Source of the DNA: an uncultured Clostridia bacterium
GTDB taxonomy: Bacteria; Bacillota; Clostridia; Oscillospirales; Ruminococcaceae
NCBI GenBank assembly: GCA_947588775.1
Contig: CANPZQ010000071.1
Span: forward strand, 1 to 10,506
Direction of reading: 5' to 3'
DNA length: 10,506 nucleotides
Shown here: positions 6,028 through 10,506 of the stretch, piece after piece
Numbering within the stretch: position 1 is the stretch's first letter
How the letters are laid out: each line of letters opens with the position of its first letter
The notes under the pieces: model-generated
What the model was told of the DNA's origin: nothing
Databases searched by the model: none
What the model saw: the letters and a program-made list of their open reading frames with translations, nothing else
Position numbers and translations under genes: made by a program

Positions 6028-6056
6028 TTGAAAAAATTTCCGGAATGTGCTATAAT
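6028..6056 (+). promoter_or_regulatory. Sigma-A-type promoter for the phosphoesterase gene
   Basis: TTGAAA (6028-6033), a 17-bp spacer and TATAAT (6051-6056) lie in the divergent intergenic region. Initiation near 6063 leaves a leader of about 23 nt containing the ribosome binding site. I could not find a convincing promoter for the opposite strand here. Confidence 0.8.
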
Positions 6057-6085
6057 GTTATGGATTTCACCGAAAGGACGGTTTT

Positions 6086-6577
6086 ATGAGAATTATTGTT
6101 TTTTCCGATTCCCACGGCTCTTTCAGGAATGTTAAGAAGATGCTTGAAAGCACCGCTTCAACGACCGACGCATACATTTTTCTCGGCGACGGCGAGAGCG
6201 ACGTTAAATTCGCCCGCGAGGCATATCCCGACAAGCTGTTTTTGTGCGTTTCGGGGAACTGCGATTTCGGCTCTTCGGAACAAAAGGTCGGCGTTTTTGA
6301 AGCAGCCGGCAAAAAAATCATCTACACTCACGGCCATTTTCAGCATGTCGGATTCGGAATGTCCTATCTCGAAAATCTCGCGAAGGACAATGCCGCCGAC
6401 GTGGTTCTATACGGCCACACCCACGTCCGCAGCTGCGAATATAAGGACGGGGTATATTACATAAACCCCGGGAGCATAGGAAAGCCCCGCGACGCAAAGC
6501 CGCCGTCCTACGCCGCCCTCGACATTATTCCTGCGGGGATTTTATGCACCCACTGCGACGTCGAGGAAGGGTTTTAG
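6086..6577 (+). CDS. YfcE/MJ0936-type metallophosphoesterase
   Basis: A 163-residue cytosolic enzyme of the small calcineurin-like phosphoesterase family, whose characterised members hydrolyse phosphodiesters in vitro with divalent metals; the physiological substrate is generally unknown. All metal-site motifs are present in order: FSDSHG (Asp8, His10), LGDG (Asp35), SGNCD (Asn58), THGH (His82) and YGHTHV (His111, His113), followed by the typical INPGS. The length matches the family. The ATG is supported by GAAAGGA 7 nt upstream and by its own promoter at 6028-6056. araD follows after 69 nt on the same strand and may be co-transcribed, since no terminator lies between them. The two genes have no obvious metabolic link. 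Confidence 0.92.
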   Translation: MRIIVFSDSHGSFRNVKKMLESTASTTDAYIFLGDGESDVKFAREAYPDKLFLCVSGNCDFGSSEQKVGVFEAAGKKIIYTHGHFQHVGFGMSYLENLAKDNAADVVLYGHTHVRSCEYKDGVYYINPGSIGKPRDAKPPSYAALDIIPAGILCTHCDVEEGF

Positions 6578-6602
6578 CCGCTTCTGAAACAGTATATGAT
6601 AA

Positions 6603-6625
6603 CGGCGGGCAAAAGTTACCCGCCG
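6603..6625 (+). other. Hairpin upstream of the araD ribosome binding site
   Basis: CGGCGGG (6603-6609) pairs perfectly with CCCGCCG (6619-6625) around a 9-nt loop. There is no T-run, so it is not a terminator. It ends 6 bases before the AAAGG region used by araD and could be a stability or processing element. Confidence 0.45.
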
Positions 6626-6646
6626 ATTAAGAAAGGTTGGATAAAA

Positions 6647-7345
6647 ATGCTTGAAAAACTCAAAAAAGAAGTCTACGAGGCGAATATGATGCTTCCCCGC
6701 TACGGACTGATTACGTTTACATGGGGAAACGTTTCGGGAATCGACCGCGAAAAGGGCCTGATTGTAATCAAGCCCTCCGGAGTTGAATACGACGAGATGA
6801 AGCCGGAGGACATGGTTGTCGTGAGCCTTGACGGAAAGGTCGTCGAGGGCGATTTGCGCCCCTCCTCCGACACACCCACCCATATCGAATTTTATAAGGC
6901 TTTCCCGAATATCGGCGGCGTGACCCATACCCATTCCACATTTGCAACTTCGTTCGCTCAGGCCGGAAAGCCTGTTCCCGCCCTCGGCACCACCCATGGC
7001 GACTACTTCTACGGCGCGGTTCCCTGCACGAGAAAGATGACCCCCGAGGAGATCGCCGGGGAATATGAAAAAAACACCGGCCTTGTCATCGTCGAAACCT
7101 TCAAAAACCTTGACCCCGACGCGATACCCTGCGTTCTGGTTCATTCCCACGGCCCGTTCACATGGGGCAAGGACGCGGTCGATTCGGTCCACCACTCGGT
7201 GATTTTAGAGGAATGCGCGAAGATGGCGATGTACTCGAAAATCATCAACGGCGGCGACGTTCCGACCATGCAGCAGGAGCTCCTTGACAAACACTACCTC
7301 CGCAAGCACGGCGCGAACGCGTACTACGGGCAGGTCAAGAAGTAA
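6647..7345 (+). CDS. araD: L-ribulose-5-phosphate 4-epimerase
   Basis: Converts L-ribulose 5-phosphate to D-xylulose 5-phosphate, the last dedicated step of L-arabinose use, feeding the pentose phosphate pathway. The 232-residue length matches AraD (231 in E. coli). Class II aldolase/epimerase features are visible: TWGNVSG (Asn28), KPSGV (Lys42), RPSSDTPTH (Asp75), THTHS (His94, His96), THGDYFYG (Asp119), VHSHGPF (His168) and the C-terminal AYYGQ tyrosine (Tyr227). Together these fit the zinc site and catalytic residues of AraD rather than fuculose aldolase. ATG at 6647 is preferred, with AAAGG ten bases upstream; a further in-frame ATG at 6596 would add 17 residues not typical of the family. 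No other arabinose genes are in the window, so it may serve a dispersed pathway. A terminator follows. Confidence 0.94.
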   Translation: MLEKLKKEVYEANMMLPRYGLITFTWGNVSGIDREKGLIVIKPSGVEYDEMKPEDMVVVSLDGKVVEGDLRPSSDTPTHIEFYKAFPNIGGVTHTHSTFATSFAQAGKPVPALGTTHGDYFYGAVPCTRKMTPEEIAGEYEKNTGLVIVETFKNLDPDAIPCVLVHSHGPFTWGKDAVDSVHHSVILEECAKMAMYSKIINGGDVPTMQQELLDKHYLRKHGANAYYGQVKK

Positions 7346-7364
7346 TTGATGAGGTATGATAATG

Positions 7365-7401
7365 CCCCCTCTGTCTTTTGCGGGACGGAGGGGGTGTTTT
7401 T
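7365..7401 (+). terminator. Rho-independent terminator after araD
   Basis: CCCCCTCTGTC (7365-7375) pairs with GACGGAGGGGG (7384-7394), 11 bp with one wobble pair and an 8-nt loop, followed by TGTTTTT. It starts 20 bp after the araD stop. Confidence 0.9.
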
Positions 7402-7430
7402 GTGTGTTGGGGCGTCGGGCGGCTATGACC

Positions 7431-7512
7431 GCGCGGCGGAAAAAGCTGGTGCGTCGGTCCCACCCGCCCGCCCCCGCAGCTTCCCGCCATTTCCCCGCTT
7501 TTTCCGCCGCGC
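7431..7512 (+). repeat. Module A, copy 3 (82 bp, perfect 16-bp inverted ends)
   Basis: The arms GCGCGGCGGAAAAAGC (7431-7446) and GCTTTTTCCGCCGCGC (7497-7512) bracket the same interior as copy 2, including CCCACCCGCCCGCCCCC at 7459-7475. Seven T follow the right arm, so this copy could also act as a long-stem terminator on the plus strand. It lies 30 bp after the araD terminator. Confidence 0.92.
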
Positions 7513-7534
7513 TTTTTTTGCTGCTGCCATTGAA

Positions 7535-7619
7535 GGCGCGGCGAATGGGGCGGGAGGATTGCGGGGAGGTATAGGGGGCGGGTGGGTGGGCGCAGGAAAG
7601 CAGCCCCATTCGCCGCGCC
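7535..7619 (-). repeat. Module B, copy 3 (85 bp, reverse orientation)
   Basis: The arms at 7535-7551 and 7603-7619 are identical to those of the other copies. The interior matches copy 1 best when read on the minus strand, and the flank GCTAACCCCC on that strand matches GCTAACCTCC beside copy 2. The plus strand contains GGGGGCGGGTGGGTGGG (7574-7590), a four-run G tract with single-base or short loops. Confidence 0.9.
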
Positions 7620-7652
7620 GGGGGTTAGCGGAAAGCCCCGTTATACGCGGCC

Positions 7653-7684
7653 AAAAACCCCGAGCCTCCCGCTACGAATCGGAG
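7653..7684 (-). terminator. Possible terminator at the end of the XRE regulator gene
   Basis: On the minus strand CTCCGA (7684-7679) can pair with TCGGGG (7663-7658) around a 15-nt loop, followed by five T (7657-7653). The stem is short, contains one G-U pair and overlaps the last codons of the gene, so the call is tentative. Confidence 0.35.
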
Positions 7685-7893
7685 GAGGTATCGTTTTCCG
7701 GCAGGTATTCGATTATATCCTCGACCCGGCAATCAAGGATACGGCAGAAATCGTCAATTTTAACGGTGCTGATTCCGCCGCCTTTTTTCATTCTGTCTAT
7801 CGTCGCGCTGCTGATTCCGTATTTGTTTATCAGTTTATAGGTAGTTATGTTACGAGCTTTAAGAGTTTCCCAAAAAGGTTTATAGCTTATCAA
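7672..7893 (-). CDS. Small XRE/Cro-C1-type transcriptional regulator
   Basis: A 73-residue single-domain DNA-binding protein of the Cro/C1 helix-turn-helix class, close to the small HTH_26-type regulators. Visible helices: FWETLKARN (7-15), TYKLINKYG (18-26), the recognition helix SSATIDRMKKG (28-38), VKIDDFCRIL (44-53) and VEDIIEY (57-63). The start is TTG at 7893-7891, because AAGGCGGTG, a near-complete Shine-Dalgarno sequence, ends 6 nt upstream; a longer frame reaching 8139 runs over the promoter region and the opposite gene and is rejected. The gene is divergent from the 163-residue protein at 8003. The shared promoter region contains a perfect 20-bp palindrome, so it probably represses that gene and perhaps itself. 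Its ligand or signal is unknown. Confidence 0.85.
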   Translation of the reverse strand: MISYKPFWETLKARNITTYKLINKYGISSATIDRMKKGGGISTVKIDDFCRILDCRVEDIIEYLPENDTSSDS

Positions 7894-7920
7894 ACATATC
7901 ACCGCCTTAATCCATACTTT

Positions 7921-7949
7921 AGAATAATTTGTCTTGATATGCTTGACAA
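7921..7949 (-). promoter_or_regulatory. Promoter of the XRE regulator gene
   Basis: On the minus strand, -35 TTGTCA (7949-7944) and -10 TATTCT (7926-7921) are separated by 17 bp. The -35 hexamer overlaps that of the opposite promoter by five bases, so the two promoters are back to back. Initiation near 7914 gives a leader of about 20 nt. Confidence 0.6.
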
Positions 7950-7971
7950 TAGTCATAATTATGACTATAAT
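7943..7971 (+). promoter_or_regulatory. Consensus sigma-A promoter of the 163-residue protein gene
   Basis: A perfect TTGACA (7943-7948), 17-bp spacer and perfect TATAAT (7966-7971) are present. The spacer and the first half of the -10 are covered by the palindrome at 7949-7968, an arrangement suited to repression of an otherwise strong promoter. Confidence 0.85.
7949..7968. promoter_or_regulatory. Operator candidate: perfect 20-bp palindrome in the divergent promoter
   Basis: ATAGTCATAATTATGACTAT is identical to its reverse complement. It spans the spacer and part of the -10 box of the plus-strand promoter and abuts the -35 of the minus-strand promoter. A third half-site, ATTATGAC, occurs at 7976-7983, 18 bp from the ATTATGAC half at 7958-7965 and just upstream of the ribosome binding site. 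The adjacent XRE gene is the obvious candidate binder. Confidence 0.75.
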
Positions 7972-8002
7972 ATCTATTATGACGAATTTTGGAGGGCGGA
8001 CT

Positions 8003-8494
8003 ATGACCTTCGGGGAGCTTTTAAAAAAACAGCGGCAGAAGAGCCTTGAAAAATCCCTCGCCCGGCGGCGGGAAACCTTTGAAAAAATGGGCGGGGAGCT
8101 TATAGACGACGGTGTTCGAGCCGTCAGGGAAAGCTGCATTTCGGCGGCGGAAAACGGCGGGGAACGATTGGCGGGATATATTTCCGAGTATCAGCGCGGC
8201 GAAAAAATTCTTCCGACGGTGGCGGATTTCAATTTCGGTGAGGTTTTCCGGGCGTATAGCGGCGGCGCGTATGTAATGCGGAATTACGGCACCGACGGGG
8301 AATTTGCGGAATATATCCGACGCGGGATTGAAAAGGAGCTTCGCGCGCTCGGCCTGACGGTTTCGGAAGTCAGAGCCGAAAAGAGAATGTTTTTCTCGCT
8401 TTCAAAGGACGACGGAAAGCCGTCGGGAGCCGAGCGCATGACAATGGCTCAGGACGGAGAAAAATATGTGATGTACATAAGCGTGCGGTGGTAA
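8003..8494 (+). CDS. Protein of unknown function (163 aa) divergent from an XRE regulator
   Basis: A soluble, charged protein with no signal peptide or membrane segment. Residues about 5-48 (KKQRQKSLEKSLARRRETF onward) are a basic, probably helical or coiled region. The middle (about 73-97) contains FGEVFRAYSGGAYVMRNYG. Residues about 101-118 (EFAEYIRRGIEKELRALG) form an amphipathic helix, and the C-terminus ends in strand-like KYVMYISVRW. I do not recognise a family. ATG at 8003 is chosen because GGAGG (7991-7995) lies 7 nt upstream and a consensus promoter starts at 7943; the frame is open back to 7934, but that start would precede the promoter. Pairing with a small regulator and a palindromic operator suggests tightly controlled expression, as in accessory modules, but no toxin or enzyme motif is visible. 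Confidence 0.8.
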   Translation: MTFGELLKKQRQKSLEKSLARRRETFEKMGGELIDDGVRAVRESCISAAENGGERLAGYISEYQRGEKILPTVADFNFGEVFRAYSGGAYVMRNYGTDGEFAEYIRRGIEKELRALGLTVSEVRAEKRMFFSLSKDDGKPSGAERMTMAQDGEKYVMYISVRW

Positions 8495-8510
8495 AGAAGG
8501 CTATCGGCGC

Positions 8511-8549
8511 AAAAACGCCGTCGGCGAAGGGTACCGACGGCGTTAAAAA
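8511..8549. terminator. Strong hairpin with A/T tracts between convergent genes
   Basis: AACGCCGTCGG (8514-8524) pairs perfectly with CCGACGGCGTT (8534-8544), 11 bp with a 9-nt loop, starting 19 bp after the stop of the 163-residue gene. The T-run is best on the minus strand (from AAAAA at 8511-8515), so it may end the transcript of the DUF1846 gene after module C. In the plus direction the hairpin is followed by A residues, making termination there less certain. Confidence 0.6.
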
Positions 8550-8603
8550 TATGCTGTTGCAGGAAGAGCGGCACAAATAAAGGAGAGAGTGAAGAAATCA
8601 AAA

Positions 8604-8828
8604 GCCGGATTTTGTCAAACTCACTAAGCTTTGACTCTTTCCTTCTGAATTCTGACTTCCGACCTCCGTGCCTCTTACCGGATTCGTTCCTCACCCGTCC
8701 CCGCTCAGCCCCGCAAGGGGGCCTCGGGGGACGGGTTCGTCGCGAAGGGGGCGCGGGGCCTCCGCTAATCTCTGCGTCCCACCCGCCCACCCCCAACCCT
8801 CCTGCGTTTCCCCCGCTCCGTCCCCGCG
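8604..8828 (+). repeat. Module C, copy 2 (about 225 bp, plus orientation)
   Basis: Homologous to the reverse complement of 5269-5493 from GCCGGATTTTG to the end block CCCCGCTCCGTCCCCGC. The centre forms a long imperfect palindrome: ACCCGTCCCC (8693-8702) with GGGGACGGGT (8727-8736), enclosing GCCCC-GCAA-GGGGC (8708-8721). CCCACCCGCCCACCCCC at 8778-8794 repeats the core seen in module A. It contains no credible gene. On the minus strand it would lie in the 3' untranslated region of the DUF1846 gene. Confidence 0.88.
8630..8671. repeat. Degenerate 7-bp periodic tract within module C copy 2
   Basis: Consecutive units TTTGACT, CTTTCCT, TCTGAAT, TCTGACT, TCCGACC and TCCGTGC keep a 7-bp register for 42 bp. 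The two central units are the clearest TCTGNNN repeats; the outer ones are degenerate. Confidence 0.5.
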
Positions 8829-8846
8829 CCCATCTATCCCCACACC

Positions 8847-10331
8847 CTACTTATGATACAACCCTTTCTTCTGATAAACCGGCTCGCAGGTGACGTTCAC
8901 CTTAAGCCGACGGAAGGTTCGTAAATCCACCGACGACAGCATCACGCTCGAGTGCATTTCGCAGCCCTCGAGCTTTTTGAGCTGTTCAAGCGCGAGGCGC
9001 GCGTTTTCGTCCTGAGAGGCGCAGATTGACAGCGCAATCAGAATTTCGTCGGTGTGAAGCCGCGGGTTCTCGTTGCCGAGGTGGTTTACCTTTAACTTTG
9101 TTATCGGCTCGATGACCGACGGGCTTATAAGAAGCGTTTCGTCCGGGATTCCGGCGAGTGCCTTAAGCGCGTTCAGGAGCATAGCAGAGGACGCCCCCAG
9201 AAGCTCCGAGGTTTTACCGGTGATAATTTCCCCGTCGGGAAGCTCGATTGCGGCTGCGGGCTCGCCCGTGACCTCCGCCTTTACAAGCGCGGGGCCGACT
9301 GGGGCGCGGTCGGCGGTCGTAATCCCGGCCTTTTTCATCAAAAGCTCAATGCGAAGGATTTCGTCATCATTCGGCGCGCCGCGTTTTTTCTCGCCGAGTG
9401 CTTTATAGTATCTGCGGAGGATTTCCTGACGCGAGGCTTCGGCGCATACGTCGTCGTCGACAATGCAGAAGCCCGCCATATTTACGCCCATGTCGGTCGG
9501 GGATTTATATGGCGACTGCCCGAGAATCATGTTGAAAATCGCGTTGAGAACCGGGAAAACCTCGATGTCGCGGTTGTAGTTGACGGCGAGCTTTCCGTAT
9601 GCCTCAAGGTGGTAGGGGTCGATCATGTTTACGTCGGAAAGGTCGGCGGTGGCGGCCTCATAGGCGAGGTTCACGGGGTGGTTGAGGGGTATCGACCATA
9701 TCGGGAATGTTTCAAATTTTGCATAACCCGCTTTAACGCCGCGCTTGTGCTCATGGTAGAGCTGAGAAAGGCAGGTCGCCATCTTCCCGCTTCCCGGGCC
9801 GGGCGCGGTTATTACGACAAGCTCGCGGGTGGTTTCTATGTAGTCGTTTCTGCCGTAGCCGTCGTCGCTGATGACATGGCTGAGGTTCGAGGGGTATCCC
9901 TCAATCGGGTAGTGGCGGTAAACCGTAATCCCGAGCCCCTCAAGCTTTGTGATGAACGCCTGCGCCGCCGGCTGTGCTTCAAACTTCGTCAGAACTACGC
10001 TCCCGACGTAGAGCCCGTAGCGGCGGAAGCTGTCAATCAGCCGTAAAACGTCGAGGTCGTAGGTGATGCCGATGTCCCCGCGAATTTTGTTCTGCGCGAT
10101 GTCGTCCGCGCTGATAACGATTACGATTTCCGCCTGCTCCTTCAGCTGCAGGAGCATCTGAAGCTTGGAATCCGGCTTGAACCCGGGCAGCACCCGGGAG
10201 GCATGGTAATCGTCGAAGAGCTTCCCCCCGAACTCGAGGTAGAGCTTCCCCCCGAAGCCCTCAATGCGCTCTTTGATGCGCTGCGACTGCATTTGCAGGT
10301 ATTTGTCGTTGTCAAAACCGATTTTAAACAT
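8847..10331 (-). CDS. DUF1846 family protein
   Basis: 494 residues, full length for the DUF1846 family, a conserved bacterial family common in Firmicutes without an established biochemical function that I can cite. The N-terminus MFKIGFDNDKYLQMQSQRI is characteristic. APGPGSGKMATCLSQLYHEH at residues 176-195 is the most conserved stretch and resembles a glycine-rich nucleotide-binding loop, though it is not a proven P-loop NTPase. Further conserved-looking blocks are HYPIEGYPSNLSHVIS (140-155), FPIWSIPLNHPVNLAYEAAT and, near the C-terminus, LRTFRRLKVNVT. The protein is predicted cytosolic. The ATG has GGGAGG five to six bases upstream, and a promoter lies at 10377-10406. It is monocistronic here. 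Downstream on its strand are module C and then the hairpin at 8511-8549. Confidence 0.92.
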   Translation of the reverse strand: MFKIGFDNDKYLQMQSQRIKERIEGFGGKLYLEFGGKLFDDYHASRVLPGFKPDSKLQMLLQLKEQAEIVIVISADDIAQNKIRGDIGITYDLDVLRLIDSFRRYGLYVGSVVLTKFEAQPAAQAFITKLEGLGITVYRHYPIEGYPSNLSHVISDDGYGRNDYIETTRELVVITAPGPGSGKMATCLSQLYHEHKRGVKAGYAKFETFPIWSIPLNHPVNLAYEAATADLSDVNMIDPYHLEAYGKLAVNYNRDIEVFPVLNAIFNMILGQSPYKSPTDMGVNMAGFCIVDDDVCAEASRQEILRRYYKALGEKKRGAPNDDEILRIELLMKKAGITTADRAPVGPALVKAEVTGEPAAAIELPDGEIITGKTSELLGASSAMLLNALKALAGIPDETLLISPSVIEPITKLKVNHLGNENPRLHTDEILIALSICASQDENARLALEQLKKLEGCEMHSSVMLSSVDLRTFRRLKVNVTCEPVYQKKGLYHK

Positions 10332-10376
10332 TTTGTCCTCCCGATTATTTTTGTCGGAATATAGTTGTCAGCTGTT

Positions 10377-10406
10377 ATTATAGCATTTTTCGCCGCGCTC
10401 TTTCAA
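10377..10406 (-). promoter_or_regulatory. Promoter of the DUF1846 gene
   Basis: On the minus strand, -35 TTGAAA (10406-10401) and -10 TATAAT (10382-10377) are separated by 18 bp. Initiation near 10370 gives a leader of about 40 nt. The spacer contains GCGCGGCGAAAAATGC, which resembles the module A arm. Confidence 0.75.
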
Positions 10407-10506
10407 GTGGGGCGCGTGACAGAAATATCGGTGAAAATTTGGGGGATATGCATAAGGGGGTGAGGGGAGGCGGGGGTGCTTTGGGGGTTGATGAGGGGGT
10501 GGTGAG
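10407..10506. other. G-rich gene-free end of the window
   Basis: No gene is seen. From 10440 the plus strand carries repeated runs of four to five G (GGGGG, GGGGG, GGGG, GGGGG, GGGGG, GGGGG) separated by short spacers. The bias is similar to that next to the other repeat blocks, and a further repeat module may start beyond the window. Confidence 0.4.

Noticed and set aside
6572..6600. Separate promoter for araD (TATGAT at 6595)
   Set aside because: The -10-like box has only a poor -35 (TTTTAG) at 17 bp; co-transcription from 6028-6056 is equally plausible.
6542..7195. Minus-strand 217-codon frame opposite araD
   Set aside because: It is antisense to a gene with all AraD active-site motifs.
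7346..7840. Plus-strand frame of 164 codons downstream of araD
   Set aside because: It crosses the araD terminator, modules A and B and the antisense of the XRE gene; there is no ribosome site.
5269..8828. CRISPR array
   Set aside because: Repeats are few, unevenly spaced by kilobases and palindromic, without regular spacers or cas genes.

Overview
The window reads as a piece of a GC-rich, Gram-positive Clostridia chromosome, probably a gut Oscillospirales/Ruminococcaceae-type bacterium. This placement is inferred from strong Shine-Dalgarno sites, textbook sigma-A promoters, lipobox lipoproteins, a DUF1846 protein and a clostridial-looking rnpB; no marker gene settles the genus. Coding regions are compact. 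The gaps between them are unusually long and filled with related GC-rich palindromic repeats.

Layout, left to right: the 3' part of a serine recombinase (1-494); a 700-bp gene-free stretch with repeats and a perfect promoter; a two-gene lipoprotein unit, a parvulin-type foldase (1213-2295) and a class A beta-lactamase-like serine hydrolase (2318-3403); a perfect promoter driving RNase P RNA (about 3476-3824), followed without a visible terminator by a small repetitive lipoprotein (3857-4450) and then a strong terminator. On the minus strand are three small proteins of unknown function (6010-5747, 5209-4859, 4872-4519), the first split from the other two by 537 bp of repeats. On the plus strand follow a YfcE-type phosphoesterase (6086-6577) and araD (6647-7345), then a terminator. 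After another repeat block come a minus-strand XRE/Cro-type regulator (7893-7672) and a divergent 163-residue protein (8003-8494), sharing a promoter region with a perfect 20-bp palindrome. A third repeat type follows, and the window closes with a minus-strand DUF1846 gene (10331-8847) and its promoter.

The most notable content is the repeat system. Module A (82 bp, 16-bp perfect terminal inverted repeats) has two full copies and one half copy. Module B (84-85 bp, 17-bp perfect inverted repeats) has three copies. Module C (about 225 bp) has two copies in opposite orientation. A and B share arm sequence and an upstream flank. All three types carry a C3-N-C3-N-C3 core, so one strand can form a short-loop G-quadruplex. 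Degenerate 7-bp periodic tracts (CAGANNN / TCTGNNN) accompany them. None encodes a credible protein, so they look like non-autonomous interspersed elements.

Functional links between the genes are limited. The two lipoproteins probably form an operon for envelope protein folding and cell-wall or beta-lactam-related chemistry. rnpB and its downstream lipoprotein may be co-transcribed. The XRE gene and its divergent neighbour look like a self-regulated pair. araD is present without other pentose genes.
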